DNA from: Russula earlei
Taxonomy: Eukaryota > Basidiomycota > Agaricomycetes > Russulales > Russulaceae
DNA length: 64,000 bases
Direction of reading: 5' to 3'
Assembly (NCBI GenBank): GCA_025769875.1
Contig: JAGFNK010000063.1
Span: 1-64,000 of the forward strand
In this document: in pieces, positions 20,633 to 32,202 of the stretch
How the letters are laid out: every line of letters starts with the position of its first letter
Numbering within the stretch: the first letter of the stretch is position 1
Program-made: the position numbers and the translations under genes
The notes under the pieces: generated by a model
Database searches by the model: none
Told to the model about the DNA's origin: nothing
The model's input: only the letters and a program-made list of their open reading frames with translations

Positions 20633-23042
20633 TGTCAAGACACGTACTGCTGATCACTAAGGACTCAGGAGCAGGTGGGCGAGGGTCGGAACAGATGGTA
20701 CACGGCATAAACGGCGTTGAACAGGAGGACGAGCCAAACGACTAGAAGATACCAGATGGGGACTGGTATGTGTTGCAGGAGGCAGAGGCAAAGAGTAGAG
20801 GCCAGTGCAGCAAGGGGCTTTAAACAAGGCGGTCGTTGAAGAGTACCTTGAAGATGAGGGAGGTCTTTAGACTGAGCGGTCGCAGGGGAGTACCCAGGAA
20901 GATGAGAGTATCACAAATGGACAGTCTGACGACTGCCATGCTTCATTGGGGCTTATATACAGTGTACAGGGTCGATTACAAAGCACTGGGACTATTCTAG
21001 ACTCTTTGGTACCATCCAATAGGACTACAGAGGCATAAACTTGCTTGTGTCAAGTTTCAGGCTTCCTGAGTGCATTACTGATCATTGTGGAGTGATGACA
21101 TCATTATGATGTCACTGTGGGGTGCTTAGTGAGCCTACACTGGTTGGGAAATCAACTTATGTGAATGACAAAACTGTAACATTTTGAAAAACAAAATTTA
21201 TTATTTTCATACAAATTTGTAGCAAACAATTTGTGAAAATTAATTTTATATTTTGTTACAATAAATTCCTGTTACAAAATGATGAAATAAGTAAATAGTA
21301 TTGACAATATTTTAAGACATACATTATATTAAAACAATTTTAACTTATTTTAAAATTTTGGGTGAAACAAAATTGTGAAAAAATCAAAACTGCAAAATTT
21401 GGGTTTATGAAAAAGGTGGAATAAAAATTGTGAAATTTTTGAAATTTTTGAAAAAGTTTTGTGACTTGAATAAAGATGTTAGGGAGATAAAGTTTTGTTA
21501 TAATCATTGATGAGAACAAAATTTAGCCCTATAGAAAACATAATGTTATCATTTTTAATGAAGAAAATTTTTGAATACATTCACAATTTTGTTAAAGGAA
21601 AAATTTTGACAAAACAGAATATGAAATCCCAAAGTTGTTTCATCATTTTGTCATTGGAATAAAGATGTCAGGGAGATAAAGTTTTGTTATAATCATTCAT
21701 GACAACAAAATCTAGCATTTTAGAAAACATAAATGTTAACATTTTTCATGCTGAAAATTTTTGAATACGTTCACAATTTTGTCAAAGGAAAAATTGTGAC
21801 AAAACTGAATATGAAATCCTAAAGATGTTTCATCATTTTGTTTATAACATTTAGATATATTATGGTCAATTCTGAATGATGCCACAAAAAGAGGCCATAA
21901 AGTTTGAGCCAAGCCATGACAGCACAAGTGACACAACTTTATAGCCTCTTTTTGTGGTGTATATATGTCCAGCATCATTCAGAATTGACCATAATATATC
22001 TAAATGTTATAAACAAAATGATGAAACATCTTTAGGATTTCATATTCAGTTTTGTCACAATTTTTCCTTTGACAAAATTGTGAACGTATTCAAAAATTTT
22101 CAGCATGAAAAATGTTAACATTTATGTTTTCTAAAATGCTAGATTTTGTTGTCATGAATGATTATAACAAAACTTTATCTCCCTGACATCTTTATTCCAA
22201 TGACAAAATGATGAAACAACTTTGGGATTTCATATTCTGTTTTGTCAAAATTTTTCCTTTAACAAAATTGTGAATGTATTCAAAAATTTTCTTCATTAAA
22301 AATGATAACATTATGTTTTCTATAGGGCTAAATTTTGTTCTCATCAATGATTATAACAAAACTTTATCTCCCTAACATCTTTATTCAAGTCACAAAACTT
22401 TTTCAAAAATTTCAAAAATTTCACAATTTTTATTCCACCTTTTTCATAAACCCAAATTTTGCAGTTTTGATTTTTTCACAATTTTGTTTCACCCAAAATT
22501 TTAAAATAGGTTAAAATTGTTTTAATATAATGTATGTCCTAAAATCTTGTCAATACTATTTACTTATTTCATCATTTTGTAACAGGAATTTATTGTAACA
22601 AAATATAAAATTAATTTTCACAAATTGTTTGCTACAAACTTGTATGAAAATAATAAATTTTGTTTTTCAAAATGTTACAGTTTTGTCATTCACATAAGTT
22701 GATTTCCCAACCAGTGCTATGAGGTCACTGTGGAGTCGCTCAGTCAGCCATGATGTCATTGGAGCCTTGATGATGTCAGATGATTTATGCAACAGTTTCT
22801 AAGAGTTTGTGCCGCTGTTTCAGGTCCATGGTGGCTGGGTGGCCATGTGGCTGCCACGCGATGATTACCCGATTAGGAAACGGGTGCCTGGTCGTGTTAT
22901 AGTGCCTTTGCAATAGCAATATCTTGTACCACAGGAGGGATAGCCCAGAAAATGGAAGGGAGTCGGCAATGCAAAGTGAGAGAGGTCTTTCTTGAGTAAA
23001 ATAGGACAATCCTCGGCCAGGACTTGGCCTTGGTTCATAACA
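20633..23042 (-). repeat. LTR-A in u1 of element D, split by a foldback element; TSD CTTTC
   Basis: LTR-A segments 20633-21137 and 22720-23042. CTTTC occurs at 20628-20632 and 23043-23047. Removing the insertion plus one TSD (2415 bp) restores the u1 frame exactly. Confidence 0.96.
21138..22716. mobile_element. 1.58-kb AT-rich foldback (long inverted repeat) element, 3-bp TSD CTA
   Basis: Starts CACTGGTTGGGAAATCAAC and ends with its complement. The two arms (about 767 bp each) are nearly identical over their whole length, with a loop of about 30 nt at 21905-21934 and a 14-nt extra piece in the right arm. CTA flanks at 21135-21137 and 22717-22719. Each arm has a 189-bp tandem duplication (left arm units start at 21472 and 21661). 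It encodes no protein. CACTG termini and a 3-bp TSD fit a non-autonomous CACTA-like DNA transposon. Confidence 0.9.
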
Positions 23043-23509
23043 CTTTCGTGCACGCATTGTCCACACTTTTGTGGTTGAACCCTCCAACACTGCCCTTGCC
23101 ACTGAATATGGCCTCACCCCCTTTGGCATCTGTTCCAATGTCAGGATATACGCCCTGGACGCTGACTTCCCCCTCAGACATATTGCTTACATTTTTAATA
23201 CGTCGTTGTTCAGGAAGCTACTTACCTTGCCTGCTATTTACCACCCTGCTTACGAGGGCTCATTTTGCTTATCCATTGTACACAATTTCTTGGACGGACA
23301 TCTAGCCTTTGCGTACGGCTACTTACACTTCGAGGAGAACAGTAACCATGTCTCTTTATGTCACTATTCGACCTATACAGTCAATACCATATGCTTCAAC
23401 CCCCGAGCTACTTCGCTTTTGCTTTACGCCTCGCATTCCCCCTAACCCTCTCGAAATAATCGAGAGGTATCGCCTCGAAACCATAGATCTTGCACACAGT
23501 TCTTAAAAA

Positions 23510-23574
23510 GTAAGAACCACCCTTGTAACGCTTCAATAAAGATTGAATAAATCTTTTTCTTGCCTTAACTAAAG
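23510..23574 (+). other. Predicted intron 2 of element D (65 nt): creates the u2 AUG
   Basis: Donor AAAAA|GTAAGA and acceptor CTAAAG|TGCCCC. Joining makes AAAAATGCCCC, an AUG in frame with u2. The homologous intron in E (48335-48387) has the same donor GTAAGAAC and the same A|TGCC logic. The u1-related frame ends in TAA four bases before the donor, so u2 would be reached by re-initiation, or by joining the LTR donor directly to this acceptor. Confidence 0.7.
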
Positions 23575-24482
23575 TGCCCCAAGAATACGCCTTAGAAGAA
23601 GACGAAGAAGAAGACGCTATCACCAGACACGTCTTAAGCCTAAATCATTATCAAACTTGGACCTCCGTCGCGTTCCCTGTCACTACTTTAACCAACTTGC
23701 ATGACGTACCAGAGATAGAACCACCCCACAAAGACTTTCCTCATCTCATTGTCAAAGAATTCCTTGGAGTCTTACCTTTTGGACAGCTCCTAAGCCACGA
23801 TGAACATGCACTATACCTCGAAACTCTTAGTTGACTTCTGCCACCAGCATGACAACAACTATTATATTGGAACCTTGCTCAAGTGAAGAACATCCAAGGA
23901 CACTACCAATCCCTACGCAGCAGCAAATTAAACCTCTGGACCAGGGTCATTCAACCACACCACCACATCATTATCCACTCCTTGAGAATGGGATATTGCT
24001 TATTCTACTTAGCCTGGACATACATCAGCTACTATCGTCTCACTGTCCAGTTCTACCACCTACACCTCAACAGAATACAAAGAGAAAATCAATCTTACAT
24101 CCAACTTGCTGTTGTACCAGGAATACACAACACCTTTGATTGGGAAACTAACTCTTGGCTATACGACGCAGACTACAATCAACCTTGGGCAATTACCAAC
24201 CCAGACGCCTCATATACTGGTCCCCCTGCATACTATTCTGTCCCAGCAATCCTAGAAGCCTCGAGTCTTGCCCCTTGACCCCTCACACTGATTCAAACCA
24301 CTGTCCCAACTAGCCAAGAATGTTGGTCTGCCAGCACAGAAGATACTGAGTCTAATCCGTGGACAGCAAGGTGTAACTGCAAAACAGAGTATTGCACATG
24401 CAACTTTCGACCAGATACACCTCCTACTCCTGACGGAATCACCCTGTGGACACCAGGCGATTATCACCTCCCAATTCAATAG
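23575..24482 (+). pseudogene. u2 and u2b of element D: accessory protein with C-x-C-x4-C-x-C motif
   Basis: Frame from (A)TG CCC: acidic N-terminus EEDEEEDAITRH, then GVLPFGQLL, LLYWNLAQV, a long helical middle, and GPPAYYSVPA. TGA codons near 23832 and 23850 look like decayed CGA. Another TGA at 24276, followed by C, is at the same place as in element E. After it comes u2b with the Cys motif at 24372-24401 and RPDTPPTPDGITLWTPGD, nearly identical to E, ending TAG at 24482. Product unknown; the Cys cluster could bind zinc. Confidence 0.68.
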
Positions 24483-25066
24483 TCCTGGCTCCTCGACACA
24501 GAAGATGTGCAACGCCTCAGCAAGCCCCCTCTAGAGAAACAGTTCCCAATGCAAGAGGATTCCTTGTTGAAAGACCATTACCTCCTACTCCCCCTGACGC
24601 TTACCTACCCCTGTTTACCTCTCATATTCCTACACCTATCGTACCTTCTCAGCCCTTTGCATCGCCATTTGTTGAATCACCTGATAGTATCAACATTAGA
24701 AATACTGAACTTCACTCCTACCTACCAGAACAATCTTTCTTAGCCCTAAACCTACCTACGTGTTCAAAGAGAGAACTACTTGAATTCAAGAACTATTGCA
24801 CACAGGCTTGGCATCTTAGAACGACACACTTTGTCGTATATCAACATCCCATCAGAGAGATAAACAACTTTGCTATCTCACCAGCAGAGTTCGAAGGATA
24901 CTTGTGGAAAACCCAAGTAGTCTTGACCCAAAGTAGCATCACCGAAGAATACTCCCGAATCCACTTGAGAAAGCACCAAGGAAGACCCGACACTATTCGA
25001 CTGAAACCAGCTTATACCATTGCATATCCTTGGAACAACAGCCATTGGACTATAACTGTTGTCTAG
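24446..25066 (+). CDS. u3 of element D: accessory protein, 206 codons, no stop
   Basis: Open frame overlapping the end of u2b by 37 nt and ending (HWTITVV, TAG) 5 nt before the gag AUG. Conserved with E at VERPLPPTPP, RELLEFKNYC, FEGYLWK and AYTIAYPWNNSHWT. The frame has GTG but no AUG at the overlap, so its expression needs frameshifting, splicing or a non-AUG start. No recognised domain. Conservation between D and E in this frame argues that it is translated. Confidence 0.62.
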   Translation: MDTRRLSPPNSIVLAPRHRRCATPQQAPSRETVPNARGFLVERPLPPTPPDAYLPLFTSHIPTPIVPSQPFASPFVESPDSINIRNTELHSYLPEQSFLALNLPTCSKRELLEFKNYCTQAWHLRTTHFVVYQHPIREINNFAISPAEFEGYLWKTQVVLTQSSITEEYSRIHLRKHQGRPDTIRLKPAYTIAYPWNNSHWTITVV

Positions 25067-25944
25067 ATCTATGAGCACTAGGAGAGACATCACTGACGAA
25101 GAAGAAAATCTAATCCCACTCCTATTTGAAAACCTCAGCTACGACACCCAAGATCACTGTTACCGAGGAAGATTTGCAGGTACACCTATTATCAACCACG
25201 GAAATCTTTCTGACACTTGGTTCTACAAAGACGAAAATGATGAAGTTACCACCGAACAACTTAAAGTGGCAGCCCCAGGAGCAGAGAACGTTCAAGACTT
25301 CAATCCTTATAATTACACAGGCCTCTTCCTAGACAAACCAGTCAAGTGGAGCCGTTCTAGAAAACATTGGGTTTACTATAACAATCGAGAAGTCGATTTT
25401 ACAGCCAGAACAATTCAAGAAGTTACCACTATCTTAGGAACTGCTCAAAGCACTCAAAGCACTACTCCAGGACCTTCCACCCAGTGTAATACCCAACAAC
25501 CTACCCCTCATACAATTAGCAACATACCACAAGCAGTCCCTCGAACGCTCACTCCAACTAGAATCCAATTGCAAGGTTCAGCCCCACCTATTGTTACAGC
25601 TACAACAACTCAGAACCCCACCATGTCAAGCAATCCACGCCTTGTCGGAACTGCACCAGAACCCTTTGATGGAAAAGCTGATAATGCAGAAGCCTTTTGG
25701 GCAGCTTTGGCCAATTATTACTACATCAATGGCAACTCCTTTACAGATGAAAGCAAGAAAGTCGCCGCTGCACTAACCCACTTTAAAGTAGGAACTCCCG
25801 CTGGAGCATGGGCTAGAGAACAAACCACTAAGGCTATGGCTCATACAGTAGCAGACTATGGATCATGGGACGATTTCAAGAAAGCCTTTGCCAATCACTT
25901 TATCCCTGCAGAAGCAGAATTAGCCTCCGCTAACACTATGCACA

Positions 25945-26773
25945 TGTTACGAACCAAGGCCAGGTCCTGGCCGAAGATTGTCCTATTTCACTCAAGAGAG
26001 ACCTCTCTCGCTTTGCATTGCCAACTCCCTTCCATTTTCTGGGCTATCCCTCCTGTGGTACAAGATATCGCTATTGCAAAGGCACTATAACATGACCAGG
26101 CACCCGTTTCCTGATCGGGTAATCATCGCGTGGCAGCCACATGGCCACCCAGCCACCAAGGACCCGAAACAGCGGCACAAACTCTTAGAAACTGTTGCAT
26201 AAATCATCTGATGTCATCAAGGCTCCAATGACATCATAGCTGACTGAGCGACTCCACAATGACCTCATAGGCTCACTAAGCGCTCCACAGTGACATCATA
26301 ATGATGTCATCGCTCCACAATGATCAGTAATGCGCTCAGTAAGCCTGAAGGTTGACACAAGCGAGTTTATGCCTCTGTAGTCCTATTGGGTGGTACCAAA
26401 GAGTCTAGAATAGTCCCAGTTCTTTGTAATCGACCCTGTACACTGTATATAAGCCCCAATGAAGTATGGCAGTCGTCAGACTGTCCATTTGTGATACACT
26501 CATCTTCCTGGGTACTCCCCTGCGACCACTCAGTTTAAAGACTCCCCTCACCTCCAAGGTACTCTTCAATGACCGCCTTGTTTAAAGCCCTCTCGCTGCA
26601 CTGGCCTCTGCTCTTCGCCTCTGCCTCCTGCAACACCTACCAGTCCCCATCTGGTACCTCCTCGTCGTTTGGCTCATCCTCCTGTTCAACGCCACCTTCG
26701 CCGCATACCATCTGATCCGACCCTTGCCCACCTGCTCCTGAGTCCTTAGTGATCAGCAGTACGTGTCTTGACA
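25945..26773 (+). repeat. Solo LTR-A in gag of element D, TSD GCACA
   Basis: 829 bp, TGTTACGAACC to GTGTCTTGACA; GCACA at 25940-25944 and 26774-26778. An LTR of the same family as the host element's own LTRs. Confidence 0.97.
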
Positions 26774-27403
26774 GCACACCTATTATCAAGGGAAACTACC
26801 ATTTAATGAATGGTATCAGAAATGGTCGCACCACGCATCACGAGCTACCACCGATGAAAGAACAAAGATGTACGCATTCAGGAAGAATATTAACCCGGCC
26901 CTACATCAGAAAATACTAGGGATCACACCGACACCAACTACCCTTGCAGCCCTTGTCAAAGCAGCAAGAGAATTCGACAACCTTTTCCATCTCTACAATT
27001 CCACTGCCTTTCGAGGAGGACGCTCTGTGCGTGCCTGGGGATTAAACACCCAAGGATCAGACAATCCATTCGAAATTAACTTGTACCAAGGAGAACCTAA
27101 CGAATGACCCTGGGAATCCAGAAGTGAAAGGAAACCCCTCACAGATGCAGAGAAAGAGTTTCGACGCAAGAACAATCTCTGTTATTATTGTGGAAAGAAG
27201 AATCATATGGCAAATCAATGTAGAGCAAAGAAAGCAGCCCAAGGACGTCAACGACAAGGATCTCGCCCCCAGACAGTCAGAGCTACAACCATCCAAGATG
27301 AAAACATCGAACCTGTGCAAGAAGAACCCATTCCTGTTGCTTCAATAACAACTTGGAGAGAAACACTTGTAGACTCGATCCTCCGCCCAAGATCTGCTCC
27401 TAT

Positions 27404-27410
27404 GGATTTT
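27404..27410 (+). promoter_or_regulatory. -1 slippery heptamer GGATTTT of element D
   Basis: Gag reads ATG GAT TTT TAA; the -1 frame reads GGA TTT TTA ATT GGA and continues as pol. The gag stop directly follows the slip site, as in E. Confidence 0.75.
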
Positions 27411-30400
27411 TAATTGGACCCCCTTCTGCACCGAGAAGGGACATGGTCCAAATCAGTACGATACAAAGAGAAATCAATTACCCCAAAGTTTTTACCAAGA
27501 ATATTCGCTCCCCTTCCATTGCCTTGAAAGTTACTTTAGTGGGGAAGACAAGCGGCAAAGAAATCAGTGCAAGAGCCCTGCTCAACAGTGGAGCAGAAGG
27601 AATGATAATCCATGAACGATTCGCACAAAAACACCACCTGCACCTCCGAACTATGACCAAACCATTGCCAGCACAGAATGTAGATGGAACACAAAATGCC
27701 AATGGACTAATACGCTTTAGCACCATCCAAAGACTTCGTATTCAAGCGCACACAGGCGCTACTCATGATGAACAAGCAGAATTCCTTGTCACTAACATTG
27801 GAGATCACGACATCATCTTAGGAACAGATTGGCTACGACACCACAACCCAGATATTGATTGGGCAAATGACACCATCACACTGAGGAATTGCCCCCAAAC
27901 CTGTCTTACCACGCACCCAAACATAACCATTGCATCTGCATCTGGAACGTGGAATTACCAAATACAAGCACTTACTTTCCCTGAAGAAGAAGAACCTGAG
28001 TTTACAAATGTTGCTGCACTAATCTTCCCAGATACTGAAGGACTATTGAACCCCTGTGTTGACGAACAAATCTACGATGCATTTAGACCAATGACAATCA
28101 GCATAAGAGCCAAATCAACCACAGCCACCAAACTAGCCCATGCAGAAACCCCCCCCAAGACATTAGACGAACTTATCCCTGCCCAGTTCTTAAAATGGCG
28201 AAAGGTTTTCGATGAACAAGCCTCTCAACACCTCCCTGCTTACCAACCATGGGACCATGCAATCAATCTGAAACCAGGGATCGCCCGACGCGATTCTGGT
28301 ATCTATCAACTTACTCCTAAAGAACTACAAGCCCTAAAAGAATACTTAGATGAACACTTGAAAAGAGGCACTATCTGACCATCAAAAGCAGCTATTGCCA
28401 GCCCATTCTTCTTTGTAGAAAAGAAAGGAGGAAATCTATGACCGGTACAAGACTACAGAGCCCTGAATACAGCAACTGTCAAAGACGCATATCCGTTACC
28501 TTTGATTCCTGAATTAATCAACAAACTCCAAGGAGCTCAATACTTCACCAAGTTTGATGTATGATGGGGATACAACAATATCCACCTCAGAGAGGGCGAT
28601 GAACACCTCGCAGCATTCAAGACACCATTAGGACTCTTCGAGCCATTGATAATGATATTTGGTCTCTGCAATGCCCCAGCCACTTTCCAACGCTTTATGA
28701 ACACCATCCTAGCAAAATACATTGCCACTGAACAAGTGGTCGTTTACCTAGATGATATACTAATCATGGCGCAAACCTTGGACAAATTAGATGACTGGAC
28801 ACACAAGGTCCTAAAGACACTCCAAGACCATGACTTATACTTGAAACCAGAGAAATGCGCTTTTCGACAAACCTCTATTAGTTACCTAGGCATCAATATC
28901 TCCCAAGGGCAAATATCAATGGACCAAGACAAGTTAATAGGCATTACAAAGTGGCCTACTCTGACCAATGTTACAGAAGTACAAGCATTTCTGGGATTCT
29001 GCAACTTCTATCGACGATTTATCCACCAATACTCATGAATAGCACGACCCTTGTTTAACTTAACAAAGAAAGAAAACCCCTTCAAGTGGGAAGACGATGA
29101 AGAACAAGCGTTTCAAAAACTAATCCACGCATTTACAACGGCCCCAGTCCTTATGTTACCTGATCATACTAAACCCTTTCGACTCATTTGCGATGCAAGC
29201 GACTTTGCAGTCGGCGCAATCTTGGAACAACCTGATGAATTTAATAGATATCACCCAGTAGCCTACTTCTCGAAATCCTTGCACCCCGCACAACGAAATT
29301 ACATGATCTACGATAAAGAACTCCTTGCCATCGTCTCATCCCTCTGGCACTTCCGACACTACCTTGAAGGTGCTACACACCCCATTGATCTATGGACAGA
29401 CCACAACAATTTAACATACTTCATGACAAAACAAAAACTCACAAGACGACAAGCCTGATGGGCACTCCTTCTCAGCAATTTTGACTTCACTATTACTCAT
29501 CACCCAGGAACTATGAACAAAGCAGACGGTCTGTCCAGGCAGCCAGACTTTAAAGAGGGGATACAAAATGAAAATGATGGAAAGGTGCTCCTAGATGACA
29601 AATTTTTTAAAATTAGAGCAACACGCACCTCTGCTACAGAACCAATTGGCGACCAAGAACTTCGGCAACAACTACAATCTAGCAAAGACTACGACCCAGA
29701 AGTATCTAACGCATTAGCAATCATCATAAAGAATGGACCAAGACGACTATCCAAAGGCTTACAGGACTGGAACCTTGAAGATGGACTAATATTATTCAAA
29801 GGAAAAGTCTATATCCCAAATAATGACGCCCTAAGAAAGAAAATTCTGAAACTACATCATGATTCCCTCGCCACTGGGCATCCTGGCCAATGGAAAACTA
29901 ACGAACTAATCAGCCGAAACTATTGGTGGCCAGGAATGCTAACCTATGTCAAAAGTTACGTAGACGGTTGCGCAATTTGCCAAAGCACAAAGAACCGCCC
30001 AAAGACAAAAACACCCCTTGTACCAATTACACCAGCTGGAGAAGTATGGAAAAGCATTACCATGGACTTTATCACGGACCTACCAGTTTCACAAGGCTTT
30101 GACAGCCTCCTGGTCATGGTAGATCAATTCAGCAAAGCACCCCTTGTCACAAGACAATCACAGCAGACGAAACAGCGACACTAATCATGAACAATGTCTG
30201 GAGAAGAATAGGCCTCCCAACACAAATAATATCAGACAGAGGCCCTCAGTTCGCAGCAAAAGTTACTCAAGAACTATGGAAGAAGTTAAATGTCAAAGTA
30301 TCATTGAGCACAGCATATCACCCACAGACAGATGGAGAAACAGAACGAGTTAACCAACAACTAGAACAATACCTACGAATATTTTGCAACCACCAAGCGG

Positions 30401-31117
30401 ACAATTGTGCAGAACTAATTCCCTTTATGGAGTTTGCACATAATGCCAGACAACACAGTGCTACAAACAAACCCCCTTTTGAGGTCTGGTATGGCTTTAA
30501 CCCAACATTTGCTCCACCTCTTGCCTTCACATCAAAGTTCCCTTCAATCCAAGAAAGACTAACGACACTAAACCAACTCAGAGAAGAAGTAGCTGCCTCC
30601 CTGAACCGAGCAACCGAAATCATGAAGCAATCAGGACCCCAATCCTCCACAGTTTTGTTTTAAAGAAGGAGATCAAGTATGGTTAGAAGCCACAAATCTA
30701 CGAACTACTCACCCAAAAGCAAAACTAGCCCCTCGACGCTATGGACCATTCAAAGTCATCACTGCCTATCCAGTAAACGTTCGTCTCGACCTACCAAGGT
30801 CCTGGAAGATACACCCAGTTTCTCACCACTCCCTGATCAAACCTTATAAAGAAACCACTGCCCACGGCCCTAACTTCTCAAACCCGCCACTGGTACTAGT
30901 CGAAGGGGAAGAACAATATGTAGAACAAATCTTAAACTCTCGACTCTCCCCAAACCGCAAAGGGATCCAATACCTAGTTAAGTGGAAAGGTTACACTGCC
31001 GCAGAAAACACTTGGGAGCCAGCATCTAACCTATCAAAAGCGCAATTACTTGTTAAAGACTTCCATCAGAAATATCCAAAAGCGCTTAAAACGATTCCCA
31101 CCAGGGGTAACCCCTAA
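27411..31117 (+). pseudogene. pol: Pol of element D with chromodomain
   Basis: Protease with ALLNSGAEGMII, where the catalytic Asp of element E (LIDSG) is Asn; GTDWLRHHNPDIDW; RT with FFFVEKKGG and YLDD near 28750; RNase H with CDASDFAVGAILEQ near 29190; integrase with HHDSLATGHPGQ, the CAIC Cys pair, MDFITDLP, ISDRGPQF and DGETERVNQ; GPFKVI; chromodomain at about 30905-31075 (YLVKWKGYTAAENTWEP). TGA codons at 28376, 28437, 28561, 29036 and 29456 sit where E or the family has Arg or a comparable codon. Small indels near 30145 and 30655 shift the frame. Confidence 0.93.
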
Positions 31118-31364
31118 ACCAATAACTCTCATCATGACCTCTGTTGACGACTACTGTTATCCTTGTTACCAACGAACTTTTCAAAGAACCCCTGCGATCA
31201 CATGCGCTCAATCGACCACAGCTATCCTCAAAGCAATCCATAGAACACAAGAGATCTCCCCACGACCGAGCAGACTTCGACTCTTCATATGCAAACTACT
31301 CCACCTTCCAAAGAAACAAGTCCCTACCGTTGCAGGAGCAACAAGTCTATAAAGAGGGGATGAA
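31118..31364 (+). other. 3' untranslated segment and polypurine tract of element D
   Basis: No conserved ORF. It ends GTTGCAGGAGCAAC...AAAGAGGGGATGAA directly before the 3' LTR; the purine tract at about 31351-31364 primes plus-strand synthesis. Element E has the same GGAGCAAC and AAAGAGGGGATGAA block at 60136-60167. GTTGCaggaGCAAC is a small inverted repeat. Confidence 0.75.
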
Positions 31365-32202
31365 TGTTATGAACCAAAGCCAGGTCCTGGCCGTAAACGG
31401 TCCTATCTCACTCAAGAGAGACCCCTCTCATTTTGCATTACCAACTCCCTTCCGTTTTCTGGGCTATCCCTCCTGCAGTGCAAGATATCGCTATTGCAAA
31501 GGCACAATAACACGACCAGACACCCGTTTCCTAATCGGGTAATCATCGCGTGGCAGCCACATGGTCACCCAGCCACCAGGAACCCAAAACAGCGGCACAA
31601 ACTCTTAGAAACCATTGCATAACTCATCTGACATCATCAAGGCTCCAATGACATCATGGCTGACTGAGCAACTCCACAGTGACCTCATAGGCTCACTAAG
31701 CGCTCCACAGTGATATCATAATGATGTCATCGCTCCACAATGATCAGTAATGTGCTCAGTAAGCCTGAAACTTGACACAAGCAAGTTTATGCCTCTGTAG
31801 TCCTATTGGGTGGTACCAAAGAGTCTAGAATAGTCCCAGTTCTTTGTAATCGACCCTGTACACTGTATATAAGCCCCAATGAAGTATGGCAGTCGTCAGA
31901 CTGTCCATTTGTGATACTCTCATCTTCCTGGGTACTCCCCTGCAACCGCTCAGTTTAAAGACTCCCCTCGCCTCCAAGGTACTCTTCAACGACCGCCTTG
32001 TTTAAAGCCCTCTCGCTGCACTGGCCTCTGCTCTTCGCCTCTGCCTCCTGCAACACCTACCAGTCCCCATCTTCCCCATCTGGTACCTCCTCGTCATTTG
32101 GCTCGTCCTCCTGTTCAACGCTGCCTTCGCCGCGTATCATCTGTTCCAACCCTTGCCCACCTGCTCCTGAGTCCTTAGTGATCAGCAGTACATGTCTTGA
32201 CA
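31365..32202 (+). repeat. 3' LTR of element D (LTR-A), 838 bp
   Basis: Differs from the 5' LTR mainly by transitions and a 9-bp duplication (CTTCCCCAT) near 32070. It ends CATGTCTTGACA, so the donor GTACGT has become GTACAT in this copy. Confidence 0.95.

Larger units (their letters stand above)
20168..23506 (+). pseudogene. u1 of element D: upstream accessory protein, interrupted
   Basis: Coding parts are 20168-20632 and 23048-23506, separated by a minus LTR-A. It begins (A)TG TCC ACT after intron 1. A Pro/Ser-rich N-terminus leads into FRFHPHQYFVLSSANHS.CEQW, then FRARIVHTFVV, an ADFPLRHIAYIFNTSLFRKLLTLPA-type core and HNFLDG. Element E matches at FHPHQFQVYHV, DFPFGRLHYLFNSS and HDFLDS. 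Lesions are a TAG near 20256 and a frameshift near 23330-23440, after which similarity resumes as LLRFCFTPRIPPNPLE. No known domain recognised. Confidence 0.7.
25071..27413 (+). pseudogene. gag: Gag of element D, interrupted by LTR-A
   Basis: ATG at 25071. Parts are 25071-25944 and 26779-27413. It has an N-terminal module (LIPLLFENLSYDT, WSRSRKHWVYYNN), a Pro/Thr-rich linker, a capsid-like domain (PEPFDGKADNAEAFWAAL to FNEWYQKW) and a CCHC knuckle CYYCGKKNHMANQC at 27180-27221. It ends SAPMDF, TAA. A TGA at 27105 is the only internal stop. Element E has the same layout and the same C-terminus. Confidence 0.9.
19292..32202 (+). mobile_element. Element D: gypsy retrotransposon with 5' accessory ORFs, LTR-A type
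   Basis: 5' LTR 19292-20120 and 3' LTR 31365-32202 share private variants (CCGTAAACGG, ACGACCAGACACC) absent from other LTR-A copies. Flanks ACGGG (19287-19291) and ATGGG (32203-32207) are a TSD with one transition; the A family has ATGGG. The native element is about 9.7 kb after removing LTR-A(-) 20633-23042 and LTR-A(+) 25945-26773. Order: u1, u2, u2b, u3, gag, pol with chromodomain. Stops and frameshifts show it is no longer autonomous. Confidence 0.95.

Noticed and set aside
21736..21978. ORF within the foldback element
   Set aside because: AT-rich chance frame crossing the palindrome centre.
25059..25070. A gag start upstream of 25071 in element D
   Set aside because: The first AUG in frame is at 25071; upstream codons belong to the end of u3.
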